Assembly: GCA_024234055.1 (NCBI GenBank)
Contig: JACKOW010000001.1
Span: forward strand, 62,001-126,000
Source: Rhodanobacteraceae bacterium
GTDB lineage: Bacteria > Pseudomonadota > Gammaproteobacteria > Xanthomonadales > SZUA-5
Length of the DNA: 64,000 bases
Direction: 5' to 3'
Shown: positions 25,143 through 32,815 of the stretch, piece after piece
Position numbering within the stretch: position 1 is the stretch's first letter
Layout: each line of letters begins with the position of its first letter
Made by a program: the position numbers and the translations under genes
The notes under the pieces: generated by a model
Seen by the model: the letters and a program-made list of their open reading frames with translations, nothing else
Told to the model about the DNA's origin: nothing
Database searches by the model: none

Positions 25143-25850
25143 ATGGACAAGGAACGAATCCTGTTGGTGGACGATGATCCGGGTTTGCGCGATCTGCTGA
25201 CGCGCTATCTCGGTCGAGAGGGCTTTGACGTCAAGGCGGTGGCCGATGGCGTGCAGGCCAGACGTACACTGGATCAAGGGCATTTTGAACTGATCGTGCT
25301 GGATCTGATGCTGCCCGGCGACGATGGTCTGACCCTGTTGCGGCGCTGGCGCGCCGAGGGTGTGCCGACGCCGGTGATCATGCTCACCGCCAAGGGCGAC
25401 GAGATCGATCGCATTGTCGGACTGGAACTGGGCGCCGATGACTACGTGCCCAAGCCCTGCAATCCACGCGAGCTGCTCGCCCGCATGCGTGCGGTGTTGC
25501 GACGGGCTTCGGGCGCCGCGGTGCCGGGCGCGCCCGGCGATGCCGATGCCACCTTGCAGTTCGGCCGCTGCCGTCTGGATGCTGCCGCGCGCACGCTGAG
25601 CAGGGACGGCCAGACTCACCGCCTGACCAGCGGCGAGTACGCGCTGCTGAGCGCGCTCGCCCGGCATCCGCGGGTGCCGTTGACCCGCGATCGTCTGATC
25701 AGTCTGGCCCGCGGCCGCGACAGCGATCCCTTCGAGCGCTCGATTGACGTGGCCATCTCCAAGCTGCGGCGCATGATCGAGGACGATCCCAAGGCCCCAC
25801 GGCATATTCAGACGGTCTGGGGACATGGCTATGTCTTTGTCCCGGACTGA
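25143..25850 (+). CDS. OmpR-family response regulator
   Basis: A 235-residue regulator: receiver domain (about 5-117) with DDD at 10-12, phospho-acceptor Asp in LIVLDLMLPGDDG (about 54) and KP at about 104, then an OmpR/PhoB winged-helix domain (about 138-233). Overlaps the kinase gene by 26 nt, so the pair is cotranslated. Clearly OmpR/CpxR-like; signals are unknown, but the divergent Spy/CpxP-like gene suggests envelope stress. Confidence 0.93.
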   Translation: MDKERILLVDDDPGLRDLLTRYLGREGFDVKAVADGVQARRTLDQGHFELIVLDLMLPGDDGLTLLRRWRAEGVPTPVIMLTAKGDEIDRIVGLELGADDYVPKPCNPRELLARMRAVLRRASGAAVPGAPGDADATLQFGRCRLDAAARTLSRDGQTHRLTSGEYALLSALARHPRVPLTRDRLISLARGRDSDPFERSIDVAISKLRRMIEDDPKAPRHIQTVWGHGYVFVPD

Positions 25851-27090
25851 GGCGGCTGGGGGCTGGCGCACCGCGCATCTGCTGCTGGCGGCCCTGCTCG
25901 GCTTCCTGTTGGTCCTGAGCACTGCCGCATTGCTGCTGCTGCACTATTCGGCGATGCAGCCCTCGGTGCGACAGGTGGGTCTGCCGATCGTGACCGTGGC
26001 CAATCTGGCCGATGCCAGCAGCGCCGCGCAGACCCGTGCCGCCCTGGAGCGTCAGGGCATCGTCCGCCAAGCACAGCCGCCGCAGGCTCGGAGACTCTTG
26101 CCGGTACCCTTTCTGTCAGCCTTGGCAGCCTACTTGCACGAACAGACCGGTCGTCAGGTCCAGATCGAATACGGCGAGGACGGTCGTACCCGGATGTGGC
26201 TCAGCAGCCCACTCGGCGACTGGATCGGCGTGCCCCTGGAATCCTTGCGTACGCTGGTGGCGCGTTTCGCGGTGCTGGTGATCCTGATGGCGCTGATGCT
26301 GGCGTTGGCTGCCGCCTGGTGGCTGTCGCGACGCCTGGCCGGCCCTATCGAGCATCTGGCGAACGTGGCCGCGCGTCTGCCCGAGCCGGTCGCTGCCGAC
26401 CAGTTCCGGGTCCAGGGTCCGCGCGAGGTGCGACTACTCGGCGGACGTCTGGCCGATGCGCTGGGTCGCATCGAGCAACAGCGCCGCGAGCGCGATCTGC
26501 TGCTGGCCGGACTCAGCCACGATCTGCGCACGCCACTGATGCGCCTCTTGCTCCGCGTCGACCTGATTGACGGCATCGCTGAAGAGGAACGAGGCGCGAT
26601 CGGCGCTGAAATCGCGGAACTGGATCGGCGCATCGATCGCTTCATCGAGCATGCCCGCACCGGGGCTGAGGAGCCGACGATCAAGGTCGATCTGAAACGG
26701 CTGCTTGACGCGGCCATTGCAGCCAGTCGCTTACGGGGCTACGACTGGAGGGCCGACCTGGCCGATGCGGCCTGGGTGCGTGGGCAGCCAGGCGTGCTGG
26801 CGCGTTTGCTCGACAATCTGATCGACAACGCCGAGCAGCATGGCACCGCTCCCTTCGCGCTGACGCTGCTATGCGATGGCGATCAGGCCGCCCACTGGCG
26901 ACTGCGCATCGAAAACGCCATGGCGGAGCCGGTTTCCGAGCGAAGTTCGCCGACACCCCATCGGGGATTCGGTCTGGCACTGTGCAAGCACATCGCCGAA
27001 GCCCACGGCGGTGGATTGCGCACCGATCAGGACTCGCAGCGATTCATGGTCGAGCTGAACCTCCCGCAAGTCGTTGCTGCAAGGCCTTGA
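25825..27090 (+). CDS. EnvZ/CpxA-like sensor histidine kinase
   Basis: A 421-residue kinase: helix at about 16-40, periplasmic loop to about 140, second helix (about 150-170), HAMP-like linker, phospho-acceptor His in GLSHDLRTPLMR (about 231), N-box LLDNLIDNAEQHG (about 330) and a short G-box FGLALCKHIAEAHGG. The ATP domain is compact, as in EnvZ. GGGG upstream supports ATG 25825; 25831 is an alternative. Confidence 0.92.
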   Translation: MAMSLSRTEAAGGWRTAHLLLAALLGFLLVLSTAALLLLHYSAMQPSVRQVGLPIVTVANLADASSAAQTRAALERQGIVRQAQPPQARRLLPVPFLSALAAYLHEQTGRQVQIEYGEDGRTRMWLSSPLGDWIGVPLESLRTLVARFAVLVILMALMLALAAAWWLSRRLAGPIEHLANVAARLPEPVAADQFRVQGPREVRLLGGRLADALGRIEQQRRERDLLLAGLSHDLRTPLMRLLLRVDLIDGIAEEERGAIGAEIAELDRRIDRFIEHARTGAEEPTIKVDLKRLLDAAIAASRLRGYDWRADLADAAWVRGQPGVLARLLDNLIDNAEQHGTAPFALTLLCDGDQAAHWRLRIENAMAEPVSERSSPTPHRGFGLALCKHIAEAHGGGLRTDQDSQRFMVELNLPQVVAARP

Positions 27091-27202
27091 TGCGTAGTCC
27101 CGAGCGAGCGGGCCGATGGGTTTCTCGCGCACCGACGCCAAACCGATGGACCACTCCACGCCACAGGCCTAAGCTCTAGCCTCAAATCCTGGAGTGGCTG
27201 TC

Positions 27203-27364
27203 ATGACCCTGTGTCCTGTTGCGCTGGCGGTAGGTTGCCGCAAATGCCCGATCTTCTCGGTGTGCCCGGCCAAGTCCATCATTGGCGATCAGCCGTCCAA
27301 GTCTGCTGAACCGCCGGCGCCGGCCAGCAAGAGCAAGGGCAAGGGCAAGAAAGCCGGCAAGTGA
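27203..27364 (+). CDS. Small cysteine-rich protein (53 aa)
   Basis: A 53-residue gene below the usual ORF cut-off: MTLCPVALAVGCRKCPIFSV, CPAKSIIGD, then a Lys/Pro/Ala-rich tail ending KGKGKKAGK. The Cys pattern is C-x7-C-x2-C-x5-C. A GGAGTGG ribosome site lies about 8 nt upstream. I recall similar short proteins in related gammaproteobacteria but know no function; a small metal- or cluster-binding protein is possible. Transcribed with the downstream secreted protein (37-nt gap). Confidence 0.7.
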   Translation: MTLCPVALAVGCRKCPIFSVCPAKSIIGDQPSKSAEPPAPASKSKGKGKKAGK

Positions 27365-27401
27365 TCGAAACGTCAGGCGCTGCGTGCGAGAGGAGTCGTC
27401 G

Positions 27402-28244
27402 ATGATCATCCGATGGTTGCTCATACTCGGTTGCGGCCTCAGCAGTTCATTGTCGGCCGCCAACTATTGGCAGTGCGAGGATGCCGAGGCGATCAGCCGC
27501 GGACCGGAGGCTCTCGCCGAGCAATTGGGCGCCGACGCCGACTTTTGTCGGCGCACCAACGTGCGCGGTGTGGACAGCCTGAATTGCGAGCTTCCGCGCA
27601 GTCGTTCGGCCTTTGGACTGGGCGTGGTCGAGGTCTCCGCCAGCATCCAGCAGGGCGGTACCCGGCGTTTGTCGCTGGTGTTCAAGGCTGGCCAGGAGCG
27701 CGTACAGCGAGCGGTGGAAAGCCGCCTCGGCGTGCGTTTCGAGGATGGCTTGCGCGGCCTGGTGGCCACGCCGGCCAATGATTTCCAGCGGCGCTACCGA
27801 CTGGCCGAGCGCGACGATGGCGCCACCCAGCTCTCATGCGAGATCAGTGGCGCGCCCGATCTCAGTCTGCAGGCTGTGGTCGAGGGGCAGCTGACCTATC
27901 CGGGGGCAGGCAGCACTGAGACGCGGGTCTGCGCCATCCCGGTGGGCACCGCGCTGCCGATCCGCTGCGTGGAACTGCCGCCTCGCCTGCGCCGTTTTCG
28001 CATCGACGGTCTGGCTGGCGCCGACTATTACCTCGCCGCCTACCCGATGGCCGACAATCCGGATGGCATCGTTGCCGCCTACGGCCGGCCCTTGCGCGAT
28101 TGCAGCGATGCCCCGCCGGGCTGCGTGGCCACGCTGCTGGTGCCGCTGCGGGTCAAGGCCGGCGAAACCCAGGGCAATATCGTGATCGAGCAGCGCTTCG
28201 CCGGCGTGCCCGAGCGTGTCGGCCTGGTGCGCGAGCCGCATTGA
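27402..28244 (+). CDS. Secreted protein of unknown function
   Basis: A 280-residue protein with a short signal peptide (MIIRWLLILGCGLSSSLSA). The mature part contains eight cysteines (ANYWQCED, ADFCRR, LNCELPR, QLSCEIS, RVCAIP, IRCVEL, RDCSD, GCVATL), suggesting disulfide bonds in the periplasm or outside. No family recognised. RBS GAGAGGAG supports the ATG. It is followed 8 nt after its stop by a GGGCACGA array. Confidence 0.75.
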   Translation: MIIRWLLILGCGLSSSLSAANYWQCEDAEAISRGPEALAEQLGADADFCRRTNVRGVDSLNCELPRSRSAFGLGVVEVSASIQQGGTRRLSLVFKAGQERVQRAVESRLGVRFEDGLRGLVATPANDFQRRYRLAERDDGATQLSCEISGAPDLSLQAVVEGQLTYPGAGSTETRVCAIPVGTALPIRCVELPPRLRRFRIDGLAGADYYLAAYPMADNPDGIVAAYGRPLRDCSDAPPGCVATLLVPLRVKAGETQGNIVIEQRFAGVPERVGLVREPH

Positions 28245-28252
28245 GCGGGGGA

Positions 28253-28301
28253 TGAGAGGGCACGAGGGCACGAGGGCACGAGGGCACGAGGGCACGCAAG
28301 G
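28253..28301. repeat. Octamer array (GGGCACGA)n
   Basis: Five perfect or near-perfect GAGGGCAC units (8-nt period) starting 9 nt after the stop of the secreted-protein gene; G-rich on that gene's strand. The only array type here with a period of 8. Confidence 0.95.
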
Positions 28302-28338
28302 GCCAGAGCTTGTCCGTGCCTTGATGCTGCCGGCTGCC

Positions 28339-28458
28339 CTGTGGGAGCGGATTCATCCGCGAACGCTTTTCCCTACCCCACGACGTCATTGAACGCAGCG
28401 AAGCAATCCAGGGTAGCGCCGCACATCCCTGGATTGCTTCGCTACGCTCGCAATGACG
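28339..28458. repeat. Half REP then CGTCATTG inverted pair
   Basis: CTGTGGGAGCGGATTCATCC at 28339-28362, then CGTCATTGAACGCAGCGAAG...CAATCCAGGG inverted against CCCTGGATTGCTTCG...CAATGACG (28384-28458), a hairpin form of the widespread CGTCATTGCGAG repeat. The whole gap 28245-29061 (about 800 nt) contains only repeats of at least seven kinds and no gene. Confidence 0.85.
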
Positions 28459-28463
28459 CTGGG

Positions 28464-28513
28464 GGTTCATGGCCCGTGCGCAGTTTCAGGCCGAAAAAGG
28501 TGGCTCGCAATGA
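28464..28513 (+). repeat. 50-bp dispersed repeat GGTTCATGGCCCG...GGTGGCTCGCAATGA, copy 1
   Basis: Fifty-nt unit with conserved ends GGTTCATGGCCCG and GGTGGCTCGCAATGA; further copies at 28657, 28830 and, inverted, 42069. Not palindromic, unlike most other repeats here. Confidence 0.9.
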
Positions 28514-28558
28514 ACCGCATTGCAGCGCCGTGCACCGGGGGTTTCGGGTCGCTGCTGT

Positions 28559-28632
28559 GGAGGGCGCCGCGCTGCGGCGCCGCTTTGCGCTGAGCGGAGA
28601 TCAAGAGCGGCCGCGCAGGCGCGCGTCCCTCC
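28559..28632 (-). repeat. 75-bp GC-rich dispersed repeat, copy 1
   Basis: On the minus strand begins GGAGGGACGCGCGCCTGCGC and ends GCGGCGCCCTCC; a second copy lies at 51671-51746 in the opposite orientation with only a few differences in the middle. Termini GGAGGG/CCCTCC are inverted, so each copy can fold back. Confidence 0.9.
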
Positions 28633-28656
28633 TCTAGGCCGCTTCGTGCCTGCCAG

Positions 28657-28706
28657 GGTTCGTGGCCCGGGCGCAGTGTCGGGCCGAAACAGGTGGCTCT
28701 CCATGA
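28657..28706 (+). repeat. 50-bp dispersed repeat, copy 2
   Basis: Same 50-bp family as 28464; ends GGTGGCTCTCCATGA, a slightly diverged right end. Confidence 0.85.
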
Positions 28707-28743
28707 ACCCATTTCACAAGTCGTTGATTCTATTTGTTCACCT

Positions 28744-28816
28744 GCAGGAGCGCCCTTGCGGCGCGACCGCTGCGTCGGACGTGCGACTTGCCGGTCGCGA
28801 CGCGAGGTCGCTCCTA
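28744..28816. repeat. Palindromic GGAGCG...CGCTCC element
   Basis: GCAGGAGCGCCCTTGCGGCGCGACC inverted against GGTCGCGACGCGAGGTCGCTCC around GCTGCGTCGGACGTGCGACTTGCC: a REP variant widely seen in Xanthomonadales and Pseudomonas intergenic DNA. Confidence 0.8.
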
Positions 28817-28829
28817 CGCGCGGGTTCGT

Positions 28830-28879
28830 GGTTCATGGCCCGTTGGCAGTTTCAGGCCGATACAGGTGGCTCGCAATGA
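28830..28879 (+). repeat. 50-bp dispersed repeat, copy 3
   Basis: Same 50-bp family as 28464, with intact GGTTCATGGCCCG and GGTGGCTCGCAATGA ends. Three direct copies in 400 nt, spaced about 190 and 170 nt. Confidence 0.9.
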
Positions 28880-28894
28880 CGCCGGCTCTTGTGG

Positions 28895-28955
28895 GTTCAG
28901 ACTTGTCTGGACGCTTTTTCCGCACGACGCCAAGAGCCTCCAGACAAGTCTGGAC
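28895..28955. repeat. Bipartite palindrome GTCCAGACTTGTCTGGAC, copy 3
   Basis: Halves at 28895-28912 (GTTCAGACTTGTCTGGAC, followed by GCTTTTTC) and 28938-28955 (CTCCAGACAAGTCTGGAC). The first half plus T-run again looks like a terminator. Confidence 0.93.
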
Positions 28956-28983
28956 CTACAAAAGCCAGAAGCGCGTAGCCTTT

Positions 28984-29045
28984 TCCCGTGCCCCGTGCCC
29001 CGTGCCCCGTGCCCCGTGCCCCGTGCCCCGTGCCCCGTGCCCCGC
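28984..29045. repeat. C-rich heptamer array (CCCCGTG)n
   Basis: Eight or more consecutive CCCCGTG units ending about 20 nt before the darP stop; (GGGGCAC)n on the darP strand. Confidence 0.97.
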
Positions 29046-29061
29046 CGCCTGCCACCAACGC

Positions 29062-29634
29062 TCAGGATTCCTGCCGAGTAACGTCCTCGTCGGTCCCGGC
29101 ATCGGCCTCGGCGGCCGGGCTGGGCTCGCTGCGGAACAGCGGCTTGAGCATCTGGAAGATCGCCCGCTGGGCGCTGGGGGCGCGATTCTCACGCCGCTCG
29201 ATCTGGGCCTGGCGCATCAGCTGGCGCAAACGACTACGGTCCAGATCCGGAAAACTGCCGATCAGTTCGCTGAGGGCGTCATCGCCGTCCTCGATCAGGC
29301 GTTCGCGCCAGCGTTCGATCAGATGCAGTTCGGCGGTTTCCTTGCGACGCACTTCCAGTGGCTTGTCGACGGCCAGGCGTATCGGCTCCAGGTCGTCCTG
29401 CTTGCGCATCAACTTGGCCAGAAAGTGCACCTGACGCTTGTGCGCGATGTGCGCCGTGATCTTCTGCGCCAGCTTCACGTGTTCCAGCAGGGTATCGTCG
29501 AGTGGTACTTCGCGCAGTTGGGTGGCGCTCAGGGCCACCAGTTTCTCGGCCAGCGCCAGCACATCCAGCGCGTCGCGTCGGCGCTGGCTGCGGCTGGGGC
29601 CTGATTCTTCCCGGTCTTGATCGAATGCATTCAT
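29062..29634 (-). CDS. darP: Ribosome biogenesis factor DarP (YjgA, DUF615)
   Basis: A 190-residue DUF615 protein matching E. coli YjgA/DarP, which binds immature 50S subunits and helps assemble the peptidyl-transferase region. Conserved blocks are SRSQRRRDALDVLALAEKLVAL, ITAHIAHKRQVHFLAKLMRK and the C-terminal LRQLMRQAQIERRENRAPSA. The acidic C-terminal tail is typical. Monocistronic; faces the autoregulated XRE operon. Confidence 0.93.
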   Translation of the reverse strand: MNAFDQDREESGPSRSQRRRDALDVLALAEKLVALSATQLREVPLDDTLLEHVKLAQKITAHIAHKRQVHFLAKLMRKQDDLEPIRLAVDKPLEVRRKETAELHLIERWRERLIEDGDDALSELIGSFPDLDRSRLRQLMRQAQIERRENRAPSAQRAIFQMLKPLFRSEPSPAAEADAGTDEDVTRQES

Positions 29635-29720
29635 CCGCCAAGGTTAGCCGAATAGCCGGGCGCATCGTAGTCGGCACGGACGATGTTGGCGGGCTTGCCT
29701 AGCTGGTCTTCAGACTTGCG

Positions 29721-29774
29721 TCAAGTGTCCTTGGCTATAGGTAAAGTGTACTTGACATGACAAGTTCCCTTGAC
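29721..29774. promoter_or_regulatory. Three operator-like palindromes (TCAAGTGTACTTGA type)
   Basis: Three imperfect 15-mers: TCAAGTGTCCTTGGC (29721), TAAAGTGTACTTGAC (29742) and ACAAGTTCCCTTGAC (29760), sharing a dyad TCAAGT/ACTTGA. They overlap the promoter at 29752-29780. The most economical reading is autoregulation by the XRE protein encoded at 30233. Confidence 0.65.
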
Positions 29775-29780
29775 TAGGCT
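29752..29780 (+). promoter_or_regulatory. Sigma70-type promoter of membrane/XRE operon
   Basis: TTGACA (29752-29757), a 17-nt spacer, then TAGGCT (29775-29780), 25 nt before the ATG at 29806. The consensus -35 and ideal spacing, with operators covering both boxes, suggest a strong but repressible promoter. Confidence 0.65.
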
Positions 29781-29805
29781 TGGTCGCAAGCTTGAGACCG
29801 CCCAC

Positions 29806-30198
29806 ATGACTGCCGAACGCCGCGCCGCCCAACGCCGTTACAGCACGCGATTTCTGCTCGCGATGACGGCATATTCCGTGCTGATCGTGGTGATGGTGTT
29901 CCTGATCAAGCGGATCGAGCCGCTCTGGATCAAGGCGCTGTTGGCCCTGGTGCCGGCGATTCCCATTGCCGTGGCGTTGAGCGAGTTGCTGCGCTTCGTG
30001 GCCAGCCAGGACGAACTCGAGCGCAGGGTGCAGTTCGAGGCCGCAGCCGAGGCAGCGATCCTGACTTGCGGTCTGACCTTTGCCTGGGGCTTGCTGGAGG
30101 TCGCCGGCATGCCACGCTTGCCGGTGATCTTCGTGCTGCCGATCTTCTGTGCCGCCTACGGTTTCAGTGTCTGGCGCGCAACCCGGAGATACCGGTGA
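29806..30198 (+). CDS. Four-helix membrane protein of a YozG-type regulator operon
   Basis: A 130-residue protein with four membrane segments (AMTAYSVLIVVMVFL; IKALLALVPAIPIAVALSEL; AAILTCGLTFAWGLLEVAG; LPVIFVLPIFCAAYGF) and a charged loop SQDELERRVQFEAAAEA. Such small membrane proteins often precede a short XRE regulator gene, as here. Function unknown; possibly a membrane partner of the regulator. The ATG at 29806 is chosen over TTG 29770, which would lie inside the promoter. Confidence 0.78.
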   Translation: MTAERRAAQRRYSTRFLLAMTAYSVLIVVMVFLIKRIEPLWIKALLALVPAIPIAVALSELLRFVASQDELERRVQFEAAAEAAILTCGLTFAWGLLEVAGMPRLPVIFVLPIFCAAYGFSVWRATRRYR

Positions 30199-30232
30199 GT
30201 TTGCCCATCCTGCGCCGCTGGCGATCGCCGCC

Positions 30233-30436
30233 ATGAACAACCGCCTGCGCGTATTGCGCGCCGAGCGCAACTGGTCACAGGCCGAACTGGCCGATGCGCT
30301 TGGCGTGTCGCGGCAGACCATCAATGCCATCGAGACCGGCAAGTACGATCCGAGCTTGCCGCTCGCCTTCAAGATCGCGGGCCTGTTCAGTGCCGCGATC
30401 GAATCCATTTTCATCCCCGACGAGGAAGCGCCATGA
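30233..30436 (+). CDS. Short XRE-family transcriptional regulator
   Basis: A 67-residue helix-turn-helix protein of the YozG/Cro type: LRVLRAERNWSQAELADALG, GVSRQTINAIETGKYDPSLP, ending ESIFIPDEEAP. Likely autorepressor at the operators 29721-29774. Its stop overlaps the next start (ATGA at 30433), so the hydrolase is part of the same translational unit. Confidence 0.9.
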   Translation: MNNRLRVLRAERNWSQAELADALGVSRQTINAIETGKYDPSLPLAFKIAGLFSAAIESIFIPDEEAP

Positions 30437-31911
30437 GACGCATGATCGTGCCGGGCCTGTTGCTGTGCGCGGTGGCCGGAATGGCCGCACCCGCACACGC
30501 GCGACAGCTGGGCGAACTGAACTTCGAAAAATGCGAGTTGCCGGTGGTCGGCACGCGGCCGACCAATCCGCTGAATGCCGAGTGCACCACGCTCAAGGTG
30601 CCCGAGAACTGGGACGGCGAGGGCGGTCGTGAGATCGAGCTGGCCATCGCTCTGGTGCCGTCGCGGTCACCCAAGCCTGAACCGGATCCGGTGTTCATGC
30701 TCGCCGGCGGTCCGGGTCAGTCGGCGCGGGAATCCTGGCGCCAGATTGCCGGCGTGTTTCAGGACGTGCTGGCCAATCGCAACGTGATTCTGCTGGACCA
30801 GCGGGGTACCGGGGCATCCAATCGCTTCAACTGCCCCGAGCCCGAGAATCTCGATCCGAATGCGGTGGATGTGAATCCGGACATGGCCGCGAGTCTGGCT
30901 CAGAGCTGTCTGGAGTCAGTCAGGAAGACCCACGATGCCCGCTACTACAGCACCGAAGACGCCGCCCGCGATCTGGACCGGGTGCGCGAGGCCCTCGGTG
31001 CCGACACGATCAATCTGGTCGGCGTGTCCTACGGCACCCGTATGGGTCAGATCTACACCAAGCGCTATCCGACGCGGGTGCGCACGCTGCTGCTGGACAG
31101 CGTGGTGCCCAATGAACTGGCGCTGGGCACCGAGCACGCGATCAATCTGGAAGACGCGCTGAAGACCCAGCTGGCCCGTTGCCAGGAAGATGCCGAGTGC
31201 GGCGCGAAGTTCGGCGATCCCTACGCCACGCTGAAACAGCTGGCCGCGGAGCTGCGGGAACGGCCGCGCACCGCCACGATGCGCAATCCACGCACCTTCG
31301 AGAGCGTCGAGGTGCCGCTGAATGTGGGCTCGCTGGCGGTGGTCGCCCGCATGTACATGTATTCGGGCGAGACCACGGCGCTGTTGCCGGTAACGCTGCA
31401 GGAAGCCAGAGAAGGGCGTTTCGACGCGCTGCTGGCGCAGGCCTCGATGATGTCTGATGACCTTGGCAGCCAGATTGCCAGCGGCATGCACTGGTCGGTG
31501 CTGTGCGCCGAAGATGCGGCCGGCTTCGAGCCGCGCCCGCAGGATGACGGTCTGCTGCTGGGCCAGGACTTCATTACCATGGTCATCCACTGGTGCGGGC
31601 AGTGGCCCAAGCGCCCGATCCCGGCCGATTTCCACGAGCCCATGAGCGGCGATACCCCGACGCTGATTCTCTCCGGCCAGTTTGATCCGGTGACGCCGCC
31701 GCGCTACGGCGATCAGGTGGTCAAGAACCTGCCCAAGGGCCGTCATCTGGTGGTCCCAGGGCAGGGCCACAGCGTCATGGGTCGTGGCTGTGGTCCCAAG
31801 CTGCTGACCGAGTTCATCAAGACCGCCGACGCCCAGGCGCTGGATGCCGAGTGTCTGCAGGAGCAGACCCCGGCACCGTTCTTCCTCAATTTCTCGGGGA
31901 GTGCGCCGTGA
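30433..31911 (+). CDS. Secreted alpha/beta hydrolase, TAP-like peptidase family
   Basis: A 492-residue protein with signal peptide (MRRMIVPGLLLCAVAGMAA). Alpha/beta-hydrolase fold: oxyanion region FMLAGGPGQSA, nucleophile elbow GVSYGTRMG (Ser near 197), a helical cap, and the C-terminal TAP-like part with Asp in LSGQFDPVTPP and His in GQGHSVMG. It resembles exported tripeptidyl aminopeptidases. It is unusual to be coupled directly to an XRE/membrane pair; peptide uptake or degradation may be the regulated trait. Confidence 0.87.
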   Translation: MRRMIVPGLLLCAVAGMAAPAHARQLGELNFEKCELPVVGTRPTNPLNAECTTLKVPENWDGEGGREIELAIALVPSRSPKPEPDPVFMLAGGPGQSARESWRQIAGVFQDVLANRNVILLDQRGTGASNRFNCPEPENLDPNAVDVNPDMAASLAQSCLESVRKTHDARYYSTEDAARDLDRVREALGADTINLVGVSYGTRMGQIYTKRYPTRVRTLLLDSVVPNELALGTEHAINLEDALKTQLARCQEDAECGAKFGDPYATLKQLAAELRERPRTATMRNPRTFESVEVPLNVGSLAVVARMYMYSGETTALLPVTLQEAREGRFDALLAQASMMSDDLGSQIASGMHWSVLCAEDAAGFEPRPQDDGLLLGQDFITMVIHWCGQWPKRPIPADFHEPMSGDTPTLILSGQFDPVTPPRYGDQVVKNLPKGRHLVVPGQGHSVMGRGCGPKLLTEFIKTADAQALDAECLQEQTPAPFFLNFSGSAP

Positions 31912-31929
31912 ATTGCAAAGAGATAGAGG

Positions 31930-32062
31930 CGGGGCACGGGGCAGGGGGCGGGGGACGAGAATTCGAGTCCCTGGTGTCGCTCTTTCGCACAATCGGCCGC
32001 CGCCCGTCTGGCTCGATTTGTCCACCGAAATCCGGCCCCTGCCCCCTGCCTCTTGCCCCCTT
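31930..32062. repeat. G-rich array and its C-rich inverted partner
   Basis: GGGGCACGGGGCAGGGGGCG at 31932 on the left and CCCCTGCCCCCTGCCTCTTG (about 32036-32062) on the right form an inverted pair across the gap between the hydrolase and natA. A smaller version of the array brackets seen elsewhere. Confidence 0.8.
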
Positions 32063-32080
32063 CTTTTCCCGGAGCCGCCC

Positions 32081-32815
32081 ATGCTCGAACTAACCGATCT
32101 GCGCAAGACCTTTGGCGCGGTCAAGGCTGTCGATGGCGTCAGCTTCACCGCCCGCGATGGCGAGATCACCGGCTTGCTTGGCCCCAACGGCGCCGGCAAG
32201 ACCACTACGCTGCGCATGCTGTACACGCTGATGAAGCCCGAGACCGGACATATCCGCGTGGATGGCACCGACATCACCCTTGATCCGGACGGCGCGCGCC
32301 GCCAGCTCGGCGTGCTGCCGGATGCGCGTGGTCTCTACAAGCGCCTGACCGCGCGCGAGAACATCGAGTACTTCGGTCGGCTGCATGGTCTGGACGAAGC
32401 CACCCTGAAGGCGCGCACCGATCATCTGATCCGTGAACTCGGCATCGAGGACATTGCCGGGCGCCGCACCGAGGGCTTTTCCAACGGCCAGCGGGTCAAG
32501 ACCGCCATCGCCCGGGCGCTGGTGCATGACCCGCGCAATGTGTTGCTGGACGAGCCCACCAACGGCCTCGACGTGATGGCCACGCGCAGCCTCAGGCGCT
32601 TCATGCAGCAGCTGCGCGAGCAGGGCCGCTGCGTGCTGTTCAGCAGCCACATCATGCAGGAGGTGGCCGCGCTGTGTGACCGCATCGTGGTCATCGCCAA
32701 GGGCCGCGTGGTCGCCCAGGGCAGCGCCGACGAGCTGCGCGAGCAGGCCGGGGAGGCCAATCTCGAAGATGCCTTCGTCAAGGTCATCGGTTCCGAAGAA
32801 GGATTGTCGCTATGA
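32081..32815 (+). CDS. natA: ABC transporter ATP-binding protein, NatA-type
   Basis: A 244-residue ABC ATPase: Walker A LLGPNGAGKTTTLRML (about 36-51), Q-loop, signature FSNGQRVKTAIARALVH (variant of LSGGQ), Walker B NVLLDEPTNGLD, and H-loop FSSHIMQEV. Closest by motif to NatA and multidrug/Na+ exporters of the DrrA type. Partner permease overlaps by ATGA at 32812. The C-rich array lies just before the GGAG ribosome site. Confidence 0.9.
   Translation: MLELTDLRKTFGAVKAVDGVSFTARDGEITGLLGPNGAGKTTTLRMLYTLMKPETGHIRVDGTDITLDPDGARRQLGVLPDARGLYKRLTARENIEYFGRLHGLDEATLKARTDHLIRELGIEDIAGRRTEGFSNGQRVKTAIARALVHDPRNVLLDEPTNGLDVMATRSLRRFMQQLREQGRCVLFSSHIMQEVAALCDRIVVIAKGRVVAQGSADELREQAGEANLEDAFVKVIGSEEGLSL

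Noticed and set aside
29751..29766. FNR-like site in ACTTGACATGACAAGT
   Set aside because: The dyad spacing does not fit TTGAT-N4-ATCAA; it is better explained by the three XRE-type operators and the -35 box.
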